This document shows, one piece after another, positions 1 through 7,826 of a stretch of DNA of 28,470 bases; the first letter of the stretch is position 1; each line of letters opens with the position of its first letter. Below the pieces are notes generated by a model, which was not told where the DNA came from, did not search any database, and was given only the letters and a program-made list of their open reading frames with translations. Position numbers and translations under genes: made by a program. The stretch is from CAYVQE01 sp964633205 (GTDB taxonomy: Bacteria > Myxococcota > B64-G9), in NCBI GenBank assembly GCA_964633205.1, contig CAZWFN010000074.1:1-28470 (forward strand), read 5' to 3'.

Positions 1-15
1 GACATTGGGGGTGAG

Positions 16-65
16 CCTCGAAAAACCACGCTTTTTCGAGGCGAGGGGGTCTGGGGCAGACCCCC
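16..65 (-). terminator. Tandem hairpins downstream of the dipeptidase gene
   Basis: Two perfect inverted repeats lie back to back just beyond the stop of the minus-strand gene at 79. Positions 16-25 pair with 32-41 (10 bp, CCTCGAAAAA with its complement, 6-nt loop), and 45-52 pair with 58-65 (8 bp, GGGGGTCT, 5-nt loop). In the minus-strand transcript the G+C hairpin comes first and the A/U-rich one follows. The place suits a terminator, but there is no free U-tract because the T-run is inside the stem. It could equally be a dispersed REP-like repeat. Confidence 0.45.
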
Positions 66-78
66 TGAACACATACTC

Positions 79-738
79 CTACGGCACCTTCTCGTACTTC
101 TTGCGCACCACGTGGTTGGGGGCGGAGTTGAAGTGCCACCATTCGCTGGCGATGGGGATGAAGCCGGCGGCGACCATGACCTGGCGCAGCAGCAGGCGGT
201 TGGCCCATTGCTCGGAGCTGAGCTTGCCCTGGCGGTGCATGCTGAACTCGTGGCGCGGCTGGGCGGCGCGGCCGAAGTGGTCGAAGGCGGTGCCCATGTC
301 GAGCGGGGTGCCGTCCTTTTGGGCCAGGGTCAGATCCACGGCGCAGCCGTAGTTGTGGATGGAGCCGGTGCGGCTGTTGGGGTTGGCCACGTAGCGCTGC
401 TGCGGCGTGCCGCGCACCACCTGCCACATGCGCCGCTGCACGCTGACCGGGCGCACGCAGTCGTAGACCCGCAGCCGCAGCTCGGGGCGCATGCGGCGCA
501 GCGCGGCCGAGGCTTGGGCCAGCATGGCCACCGCCGCGGGCTGCAGCAGGCAGCGCTCCAGGTCGCCGTAGGCGTCGGCGCCCATGAAGTTGTCGGCCGT
601 GGAGTACTTGAGCTCCACCTGCAGCCCGGGGATGCGCTCGGCGGCGTCGGCCAGCCCGGCCATGGGGTCGGCCGGCGCGGCCTCGCCGGCGGCCAGGGCC
701 AGGCAGGCCGGCAGCAGCAAATCGAAGACCAAGGCCAT
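79..738 (-). CDS. ddpX: D-alanyl-D-alanine dipeptidase (VanX/DdpX family, peptidase M15D)
   Basis: This 219-residue protein is predicted to be a zinc dipeptidase that cleaves D-Ala-D-Ala. The M15D signatures are visible: the zinc-binding SIHNYGCAVD block (His128, Asp135), the EWWHFN block with catalytic Glu199 and zinc ligand His202, and an YDCVRP segment whose Arg96 matches the VanX substrate-positioning arginine. Residues 1-20 are hydrophobic and Ala-rich, like a signal peptide, so it probably acts in the periplasm on peptidoglycan-derived dipeptide. That fits turnover or nutrient use rather than vancomycin resistance, since no vanH/vanA-type genes are nearby. The ATG at 738 is preceded by AAAGGAG with a 5-nt spacer. 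It is transcribed divergently from the permease gene. The family call is strong; the physiological role is inferred. Confidence 0.9.
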   Translation of the reverse strand: MALVFDLLLPACLALAAGEAAPADPMAGLADAAERIPGLQVELKYSTADNFMGADAYGDLERCLLQPAAVAMLAQASAALRRMRPELRLRVYDCVRPVSVQRRMWQVVRGTPQQRYVANPNSRTGSIHNYGCAVDLTLAQKDGTPLDMGTAFDHFGRAAQPRHEFSMHRQGKLSSEQWANRLLLRQVMVAAGFIPIASEWWHFNSAPNHVVRKKYEKVP

Positions 739-1045
739 GGCGGCTCCTTTTTCTCCCCGCGGCCGCGGGCCGCGGGTCGTTCGGCTCCTGGGCGCAAGCC
801 TCGGTCAAACGCGGCCCGATTGCAACGGCCGCGGCCCCGCGGTCCGCCAGGCCAGCGGCCGTCGTGGGATCCGGGCATTCGGTTTCAGGACCGCCCCTAC
901 GAATTGAGCGACACAGCCGGTTTTTCGACATGCTCGAAGGGGGGGGAGATCCTGGCGCGCCGGAAGCGCTTGATTCCGGGGCTTGTTTTTGGCACTGTTC
1001 GGCGAGCACCACGGCGGCGGGGCCGCCCCGCCAAGGAGCGTTGGT
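739..1045. other. Divergent intergenic region between dipeptidase and permease
   Basis: These 307 bases separate two divergent genes and should hold both promoters. No convincing gene is present. An 8-bp perfect inverted repeat (825-832 with 855-862, ACGGCCGC) has a 22-nt loop. For the permease, TTGATT at 970-975 resembles a -35 box, but the hexamer 17 bp on (CACTGT) is a poor -10. A strong Shine-Dalgarno, AAGGAG, is at 1033-1038. No tRNA-like fold or riboswitch was recognised. Confidence 0.5.
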
Positions 1046-2542
1046 ATGCCTGGTTGGCTGGAAGAGCTGCTGCCCATCCTGATCCTGCTCGCGGCCGTGA
1101 TCGTGGTCATCGCCCGGCTGCCCAAGGTCGAGGGCCTGGGTTTCACCCCGGCCTACCGCCGCCGGCGGGTGATGAACTGGGTGCCGCTGGGGCTGACCTA
1201 CGCCTTCCTCTACATGGGCCGCTACAACCTCAAGGTCAGCCAGTCGGCCTTCGGCGAGATGCTCAGCAGCCGCGGCGAGCCCATGATGAGCAACGCCGAC
1301 TTCGCGGTCATCTTCCTGGTGGGTACGGTGGTCTACGGCATCTCCTTCGTGATCAACGGCCCGCTGACCGATCGCTTCGGCGGCAAGCGGGCCATCATCA
1401 TCGGCGCCGGCGGGGCGGCGCTGATGAACGTGCTGATGGGCCTGTGCACCTGGACCCTGGTCGCCCGCGGGCCAGCCTACGAGCTGGTGGCCGAGAGCTT
1501 CGTGATGCTGTTCTCCATCTTCTACGCGGCCAACATGTACTTCCAGAGCTTCGGGGCGGTGGCCATCGTCAAGGTCAACGCCCCCTGGTTCCACGTGCGC
1601 GAGCGCGGCGTGATCGGCGCCGTGTTCGGCATTCTGATCTCGCTGGGCGTCTACTTCGCCTTCGACGGCAGCAAGCTGGTGCTCGAGACCATGCCGCTGC
1701 CGTGGGTGTTCATGATGCCGGCCTGCATCCTGGGCGTCTTCTGGCTGATCGACCTGTTCCTGGTCCAGGACAACCCGGGCAAGGCCGGCCACCGCGACTT
1801 CGACACCGGCGACGCCACCTCGGGCGATACCGGGCCGCAGCTGGGCGCGGTCAAGGTGTTCAAGATGATGCTGAGCAACCCCATCATCATGACCATCGCC
1901 TGCATCGAGTTCTGCTCGGGCTTTCTGCGCCAGGCCATCATGCAGTGGTACCAGACCTTCGCCCGCCAGACCGACGGGGTGCTGGGGCTGGAGAGCGGCT
2001 TCGTCAACGACAACTGGGGCATGCTGCTGTGCTCGGCCGGCATCCTGGGCGGCGTGGTGGCCGGGGTGATCTCGGACCGGGTCTTCCAGTCGCGCCGTGG
2101 CCCGGTGGCCGCCATCCTCTATGGGGTGATGCTGGCCGGCACCATCCTGCTGACCTTCTTCTACCAGAGCCCCATCGTCGGCTGGATGGTGGTGGTCATG
2201 TCGCTGGCGGTGATCGGCGTCCACGGCATGCTGTCGGGCACGGCCAGCATGGACTTCGGCGGCAGCAAGAACGCCGGCATCGCGGTGGGCATCATCGACG
2301 GCTTCGTCTACCTGGGCACCGGCTTCATGTCGCTGGTCTACGGGCTGATCCTGCCCGAGGACAAGCTCGACGCGGCCGGCAACCTGACCGGCCCGGCCAC
2401 CGATCCGGACAACTGGTACCTGTGGCCGGTGGCCATGATCCCGATGGCGCTGATCGGCTTCGTGCTGGCCACCCGGCTGTGGAACGCCAAGCCGCAGCCC
2501 AAGAAGCAGCCCCCGCCGCCGCCGGACGAGGAAGCGCCCTGA
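1046..2542 (+). CDS. MFS permease of the organophosphate:phosphate antiporter (GlpT/UhpT) family
   Basis: This 498-residue, multi-spanning inner-membrane protein is predicted to exchange an organophosphate for inorganic phosphate. The two arginines that bind phosphate in E. coli GlpT (Arg45, Arg269) appear conserved: Arg59 in MGRYNLKVSQ and Arg295 in GFLRQAIMQWYQTF. The MFS loop motif LTDRFGGKR (residues 107-115) and a WFHVRERG segment typical of the family are also present. An extra hydrophobic segment (residues 7-24) precedes the standard 12 helices, and the tail is proline-rich (PPPPPDEE). The ATG at 1046 is chosen over one at 983 because AAGGAG lies 7 nt upstream and residues encoded before it are unlike the family. 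The exact substrate cannot be read from sequence: glycerol-3-phosphate, hexose phosphate or phosphoglycerate are possible. Confidence 0.85.
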   Translation: MPGWLEELLPILILLAAVIVVIARLPKVEGLGFTPAYRRRRVMNWVPLGLTYAFLYMGRYNLKVSQSAFGEMLSSRGEPMMSNADFAVIFLVGTVVYGISFVINGPLTDRFGGKRAIIIGAGGAALMNVLMGLCTWTLVARGPAYELVAESFVMLFSIFYAANMYFQSFGAVAIVKVNAPWFHVRERGVIGAVFGILISLGVYFAFDGSKLVLETMPLPWVFMMPACILGVFWLIDLFLVQDNPGKAGHRDFDTGDATSGDTGPQLGAVKVFKMMLSNPIIMTIACIEFCSGFLRQAIMQWYQTFARQTDGVLGLESGFVNDNWGMLLCSAGILGGVVAGVISDRVFQSRRGPVAAILYGVMLAGTILLTFFYQSPIVGWMVVVMSLAVIGVHGMLSGTASMDFGGSKNAGIAVGIIDGFVYLGTGFMSLVYGLILPEDKLDAAGNLTGPATDPDNWYLWPVAMIPMALIGFVLATRLWNAKPQPKKQPPPPPDEEAP

Positions 2543-2622
2543 GCGCGGCGGCCGAATCGATCCGGCGCTCCCGCGTCCGCAGGGCATTGGGTGACCACGG
2601 GCGGGTCGGATCGGCTTTGATT

Positions 2623-4032
2623 TCAGTCAGGGCAGCAGGCGCTCGATGTGGCGGCTGCTGCGGGTTGATCGCAGGCCCGCAGGCAGCGCTCCCAGGCCTC
2701 GAAGGCCTTGTGGATGAAGCCGGTCTTCTCGTAGAGCCGGGCCAGGGCCAGCAGATGGGGATAGCTCGGTTCCAGCTCCACGCCGCGCTCGAGCGCGGCG
2801 ATGGCCCGGTGGGGCTCGTCGAGCTTCTCGTACAACAGCCCCAGCCGGTGGTGCAGCTGGGCCGAGAAGGGGGCCGCGGTCACCGCCTGCTCGAGCTGGG
2901 CGGCCGAGGTCTTCAGATCGCCGCTCTTGTAGGCCTTGGCCGCCTCGTGCAGCGCGGCCCGGGCCCTGTGCGACAGCTCGTCGCTGCTGGCGTCGCCGCC
3001 GCCCGCGGCCAGGGCGGACTCCAGGGTGCGCTTCAGCTCGTCGAGCCGCAGCGGCTTTTCCAGAAAAGCGTCGGCGCCGTAGAGCGCCTTGACGTCGTTG
3101 GCGTAACGCCAGCCGCGGTAGACCGCGCTGATCATGATCACCGGCAGATGGCGGGTGGCCTCGGCGTTCTTCAGCCGGTAGCAGATGTCGAAGCCGTGGA
3201 TGCCGGGCAGCATGGCGTCGAGGATCAGCGCATCGGGCAGCTTGTGCTTCATCTGGGCCAGGGCCTGCTTGCCGTCGCCCTGCTCCCAGACCTCATAGCC
3301 GGCCTTCTCCAGAAACAGCCGCAGCATGCTGCGCAGCTCGGGCTCGTCGTCGACCAGCAGCACGCTGGTGCGCTGGCCGCCGCTGTCGGGCACCAGCGGC
3401 TCGCCGGCCTCCAAGGCCGATACCCAGGAGTCGCCGGGCTCCAGCTGGGCGGCGGCTGGCCGGGGCGGGGCCGCGGCCGGCTCCGGAGGAGCGCCCGGGG
3501 CGGTGGCGGGGTGGGCGACCACGATCTCGACGTGGCCGGTCTCGCCCGCAAGCATCAGGCCGGAGTCGAGCTGCTCGCCCTCCCAGAACACGTTGGTCCC
3601 GTACTCCAGCTGCTGGTAGGCCTCCTCGATGGCGTCGCCCAGCGGACCGTCGAGCGCACCGTGCTCGACCACCCGGCAGCCGGTGACGAAGCGCAGCTCG
3701 TCGAGCGCGGCCAGGCTCTTGGGCTCGGTCATGGCCACGAACAGCTCGCGCCCGTGGCGGTGGATGGGCAGGGCCCGGTGCTTGCGGGCCACCTCCAGCG
3801 GCAGCACCTCCAGCAGGCGCAGCGGGATGGCCGAGCGCGACAGCACCACGCAGGGCACGCCAAGCTGCGTTGCCAGGCCGCGCCCCAGGCTGCGCTCGTC
3901 GGCGGCCCCCAGGGCCAGCAGCACCGTGGCCAAGCGACCGCCGAAACGCCGCTGGCGCCCCAGCGCGGCCTCGAGCTGATCGGGGGTCACCACCCCGGCC
4001 TCGACCAGCATCTGTCCAAGCTTCGGTGCCAT
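2623..4032 (-). CDS. MshEN-receiver-TPR protein, predicted c-di-GMP-binding response regulator
   Basis: This 469-residue cytoplasmic protein has three parts. Residues 1-140 form an MshEN domain, the N-terminal domain of type II secretion/type IV pilus ATPases. Two 24-residue motifs (4-27 and 33-56) are separated by exactly five residues, the arrangement known to bind c-di-GMP in MshE. Residues 222-341 are a complete receiver: Asp228/Asp229, phosphoacceptor Asp272, Ser302 and Lys326. Residues 354-455 contain TPR-like helices. There is no ATPase domain, so it is an adaptor rather than a motor. A Pro/Ala linker joins the first two domains. ATG 4032 is preferred to GTG 4047 because a GGGAG lies about 8 nt before it. 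It is 134 bp downstream of the OmpA-like gene and converges on the permease. The partner kinase is unknown. Confidence 0.85.
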   Translation of the reverse strand: MAPKLGQMLVEAGVVTPDQLEAALGRQRRFGGRLATVLLALGAADERSLGRGLATQLGVPCVVLSRSAIPLRLLEVLPLEVARKHRALPIHRHGRELFVAMTEPKSLAALDELRFVTGCRVVEHGALDGPLGDAIEEAYQQLEYGTNVFWEGEQLDSGLMLAGETGHVEIVVAHPATAPGAPPEPAAAPPRPAAAQLEPGDSWVSALEAGEPLVPDSGGQRTSVLLVDDEPELRSMLRLFLEKAGYEVWEQGDGKQALAQMKHKLPDALILDAMLPGIHGFDICYRLKNAEATRHLPVIMISAVYRGWRYANDVKALYGADAFLEKPLRLDELKRTLESALAAGGGDASSDELSHRARAALHEAAKAYKSGDLKTSAAQLEQAVTAAPFSAQLHHRLGLLYEKLDEPHRAIAALERGVELEPSYPHLLALARLYEKTGFIHKAFEAWERCLRACDQPAAAATSSACCPD

Positions 4033-4166
4033 GCAGGGCTCTCCCACGGGATCGAAAAAAGGGTGCCGGAGCCGTGCCGCCCGCGACGCGGCCGCTGCTG
4101 CCCGCTGGATCCCAGGCTAGCACGGCGCCCGGGAGCGCAGCCAGTTTCCGGCCGCTGGGATGGGGT

Positions 4167-5201
4167 CTACAGGCGCTTCCAGCGGCCGCCGGCGGCGGCG
4201 CAGCCGATCGGCGGGGGCTCGGCGGCCAGCACATACTCGGCGCGGCGGTTGCGCGGTTCGTCGGTCTCGTCCGGGGTGGGCACCTTGGGGCAATGCTCGC
4301 CGAAGCCCTGGTAGAAGATGGGCCGGTCGAAGCCCTTGCTGCGAAAGTAGCGGGCGATGGCCAGGGCGCGCTTGGTGCTCAGGCGCTGGTTGTGCGCCGC
4401 CGCGGCCACGGTGTCGGTGTGGCCGGCGATGTAGAGCTTGATCGGCAGCAGCTTGCCGTACTTGGCCAGCCCCTGCTGGATCAGCTCGTAGGAGTGATCC
4501 AGCTTGGGCGCCTCGCTGGGCAGGATGGCCCACTTGCCGGTCTCGAACACCACCTCCTCGTGGGGCACCGACCAGTGCCAGGGGAACAGGTCGAGCCCCT
4601 CGTGGATGCCGTCGCTGTCGTGGGCCAGCAGGTGGATCTTGACCACCTCGCCCGGCTGCTGTTTCCAGGCCAGATCCAGCCGGCTTCTCGGCTCTTCCGG
4701 CTGCGCCGTGCCGCGGCCGATGGCCTGGCCGCTCTCACCGATGATGGTGTAGTCCACCCGGGCCAGCGGCCGCCGCGAGCGCAGCACCAGCCGCCGCGCC
4801 TCGAGGTCGAGCTCGCGCTGGCGCACCACCAGGCCCATGGAGGCCACCACCTCGGCGGTGAAGTCCAGCTTCATGCTGCCGCCCTGGCCGCCGTGCAGCT
4901 CGACCGCGAGCGTGCCCCGGTAACGGTGGCGGCCCTTGCGCTGCGGCAGGGTGAAGGAGCGCTTCGAGTCGCGGGGCACGTTGGTCTTGTGCAGCTGGAT
5001 GCGCTTGCCGTCGTCGCGCCGCAGGTCCAGCTCCAGGCGCTTGATGTCGGCGTGCAGCGACAGGTGCATCTGGGGCTGAGTGCCCGGCGGCACCTTGTCG
5101 TCCAGACTGACGTCGATCAGCTGCTCGGCTCGGGCCGCACCGGCGGACAGCAGCAACAGCAGCCCGCCGCAGGCCAGCAGCGCGGAGCGCGGTCGCCTCA
5201 T
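4167..5201 (-). CDS. OmpA-like peptidoglycan-binding envelope protein
   Basis: This 344-residue exported protein has a signal peptide at residues 1-26 (RR near the start, hydrophobic core, cleavage near ARA-EQ). A long N-terminal region (27-210), probably beta-rich, has no recognised family. Residues about 216-327 are an OmpA/MotB C-terminal domain, with VVFETG, the AGHTDT segment containing Asp263, NQRLSTKRA containing Arg278, and a closing DEPRNRRAEYVL. Asp263 and Arg278 match the OmpA residues that bind diaminopimelate. It most likely anchors an envelope structure to peptidoglycan. No outer-membrane barrel or lipobox is visible, so it is probably periplasmic. The ATG overlaps the stop of a tiny upstream ORF (ATGA), and GGAGAAG lies upstream of it. 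Confidence 0.88.
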   Translation of the reverse strand: MRRPRSALLACGGLLLLLSAGAARAEQLIDVSLDDKVPPGTQPQMHLSLHADIKRLELDLRRDDGKRIQLHKTNVPRDSKRSFTLPQRKGRHRYRGTLAVELHGGQGGSMKLDFTAEVVASMGLVVRQRELDLEARRLVLRSRRPLARVDYTIIGESGQAIGRGTAQPEEPRSRLDLAWKQQPGEVVKIHLLAHDSDGIHEGLDLFPWHWSVPHEEVVFETGKWAILPSEAPKLDHSYELIQQGLAKYGKLLPIKLYIAGHTDTVAAAAHNQRLSTKRALAIARYFRSKGFDRPIFYQGFGEHCPKVPTPDETDEPRNRRAEYVLAAEPPPIGCAAAGGRWKRL

Positions 5202-5242
5202 CGGTCTTCTCCGGCGTCGGGCACGTGGTGCTTGCGATCCAT
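5198..5242 (-). CDS. Possible 14-codon leader ORF coupled to the OmpA-like gene
   Basis: Reading gives MDRKHHVPDAGEDR followed by TGA. Its stop overlaps the ATG of the OmpA-like gene as ATGA, and a strong GAGGAGG (minus-strand reading of 5251-5257) sits 8 nt before its own ATG. This would suit translational coupling. The peptide has no recognisable function and may be only a chance short frame; the downstream gene has its own weaker GGAGAAG. Confidence 0.3.
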   Translation of the reverse strand: MDRKHHVPDAGEDR

Positions 5243-5283
5243 CTCGGCGTCCTCCTCATGCAGGCCCCCGGAGCTTCATTCTG

Positions 5284-5502
5284 CCGTTGCTGGACAACGG
5301 GATCAAACAGCATCTGATTTCCCACCTCGGCCGCGATCTCTGCGGACCGAGAACCGCTCGCTTCGCTCGCAGGCCCGGCTTCGCCGTCAGACCGGCGGAT
5401 TCAATGCTCGACGTAGATGACTACGACTCCGCTTGAATCCGCCGGTCTTCCTTGACCTCGCGGCCGATCTGGGAAATCAGCCAGATAGTGCTGGGAGATT
5501 CC
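5284..5502. repeat. Composite palindromic intergenic element (copy A)
   Basis: The 288 bases between 5243 and 5530 contain no supported gene but are highly structured. A 6-bp perfect hairpin (5284-5289 with 5295-5300) lies at the left. Imperfect 27-bp terminal inverted repeats follow: 5314-5340 and 5454-5480 match at 23 of 27 positions. Inside them is a perfect 16-bp palindrome (5389-5448). The segment 5452-5502, read on the minus strand, matches 28420-28470 at 46 of 51 bases, so the sequence is dispersed. It lies 3' of the threonine aldolase gene and 5' of the OmpA-like gene. No transposase was found; a MITE/REP-type element or structured RNA are possible. Confidence 0.75.
5389..5448. repeat. 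Nested perfect 16-bp palindrome inside the intergenic element
   Basis: AGACCGGCGGATTCAA at 5389-5404 is exactly complementary to 5433-5448. The 28-nt loop contains a second small hairpin, CGTAG (5412-5416) with CTACG (5421-5425) around an ATGA loop. On either strand this would form a long two-tier stem-loop. Confidence 0.75.
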
Positions 5503-5530
5503 GGACAGCCGGCCGGCGGGACCCGGGCGC

Positions 5531-6574
<1,044 letters not shown>

Positions 6575-6589
6575 GGACCCTCTCGCCGT

Positions 6590-7810
6590 TCAGGCGCCCT
6601 GGTCCAGCGCCTTGCGCAGATCGATGTTCAAGGACTTGAGCTCGGTCAGCAGCCGGTCGTAGCGCAGGTGGGTGTCGCGCCGGGCGATCAGACGGCGCAG
6701 CCGCGGCGCCAGCAGCTCGCGGCCCTCCAGCGGCCGCAGCAGCGTGTCGCCGACGCCGTCGCCGATGGCCTGCACCAGCGCCTGCAGCTCGCGCTCGGGC
6801 GCCACCGCGAACACGCCGCTGGTCGGCTCCAGCCGGCGCACCCGGGTGATGACCTCGATGGCGTCGAAGCCGCCCGGATCGGCCACCACCAGCACCACCT
6901 GGGCCCGGCCGGAGCGCACCAGCTCCAGCAGGGCGGCCAGATCGCCGGCGTGGTCGGCCTCGTAGCCCAGCCCGCGGGCCAGCCGCAGCATGGGCGTCGG
7001 CCCGGCCACCGCCACCCGGGTGGGTGCGGAGTCGTGGTCGTAGGCTTCCAGCGCCCGTTTCAACGGCAGCACGCAGGAGGCCTGCACGTCCTGGCCGCTG
7101 TCGGCGGCCAGCTCCTCGCAGGAGCGCGACAGGAACTGAATGACCGCCTGGGTACGGGCGGCGAAGGCATGGCGCGCCAGCGCGGCGCGGACTTTCCAGG
7201 AGGTGAAGGGCCGCGAGGGCGGCGGCTTGGGCATGACGTCGGCGGCGCCCCGCTCCAGCGCCGACAGCGCCTCGTCCAGCCGATCGTTCGGGGTCCAGAG
7301 CAGGGTCTCGACCATGGGCCGCCGGCGCACGACCTCGGCGATCAGCTCGACGCCGCTGCGATCGGGCAGCCGGGCCGCGGCGATCAACACGGCGTAGTCC
7401 TGCTCGCCCAGCCGCTCCAGCGCGTCCTCGGCGCTGGTGGCCACGTCGGCCAGGATCTGGTGTTGCGCCAGGGTCTCGAGCAACTCGGTCTGGGCGTCCA
7501 GGTCGTCGTCGACCAGCAGCACCCGCCGGCCGACCTGCAAGCCACGGCCGAAGGCCAGCAGCTTGTGCTCCAGCTGGGCCAGGCGCAGGTCGCTGTCGGG
7601 CCGTTCAGCCGCGGGCGCGAAGTCATCGGCGGTGTCCGCCGCAACCGGAGGGGCGCCGTCCGGGCACGGTTGGGCGTCTGCAGCCGCTCGCCAGGCGGCT
7701 TCGGCCGCGGCGACCAGCCGGATCAGCTCCTCGGCGTGATCGGCTGCCAGGCCCCGGGTTGCGGCCTGGGCGGCGAGCGCCCGCAGCGCTTGAAACGTCT
7801 CTTCGGACAT
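6590..7810 (-). CDS. Pseudo-receiver protein, truncated paralogue of the upstream hybrid kinase
   Basis: This 406-residue cytoplasmic protein starts with about 90 residues of Ala-rich helix. A receiver-like domain (about 96-213) follows, then a second degenerate receiver-like domain (about 264-378) and a short helical tail. The first domain aligns without gaps to the receiver of the neighbouring kinase. It keeps the acidic pocket (Asp101-Asp103), Thr173 and Lys195, but the phosphoacceptor Asp is Ala145 (VLIAAARLP against VVVTDKNLP). It therefore should not be phosphorylated and may sequester or compete with the active partner. The C-terminal domain also resembles the kinase's C-terminus (VGDTLLRPLEGRE against VGDYLIHPVEGRE). 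It starts 16 bp after the kinase stop. The start has a weak purine stretch (GAGG) very close to it. Confidence 0.8.
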   Translation of the reverse strand: MSEETFQALRALAAQAATRGLAADHAEELIRLVAAAEAAWRAAADAQPCPDGAPPVAADTADDFAPAAERPDSDLRLAQLEHKLLAFGRGLQVGRRVLLVDDDLDAQTELLETLAQHQILADVATSAEDALERLGEQDYAVLIAAARLPDRSGVELIAEVVRRRPMVETLLWTPNDRLDEALSALERGAADVMPKPPPSRPFTSWKVRAALARHAFAARTQAVIQFLSRSCEELAADSGQDVQASCVLPLKRALEAYDHDSAPTRVAVAGPTPMLRLARGLGYEADHAGDLAALLELVRSGRAQVVLVVADPGGFDAIEVITRVRRLEPTSGVFAVAPERELQALVQAIGDGVGDTLLRPLEGRELLAPRLRRLIARRDTHLRYDRLLTELKSLNIDLRKALDQGA

Positions 7811-7826
7811 GGCCTCTGCCGAACCC

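Noticed and set aside
79..738. A vancomycin-resistance interpretation of the VanX-type gene
   Set aside because: No vanH, vanA or vanRS-type genes are near. The signal-peptide-like start favours periplasmic peptidoglycan turnover.
989..1006. A TGGCAC motif resembling a sigma-54 -24/-12 promoter before the permease
   Set aside because: The GG-to-GC spacing is one base short and the TTGC half is missing.
112..4314. A 1400-codon open frame on the plus strand across four genes
   Set aside because: It crosses genes on both strands that have clear domains, and its translation is low-complexity Gly/Ala/Arg/His. It is a product of high GC at third positions.
5405..5432. A CRISPR-like or tRNA-like reading of the palindromic element
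   Set aside because: There is only one repeat-loop unit, with no spacer series and no tRNA arms or T-loop sequence.
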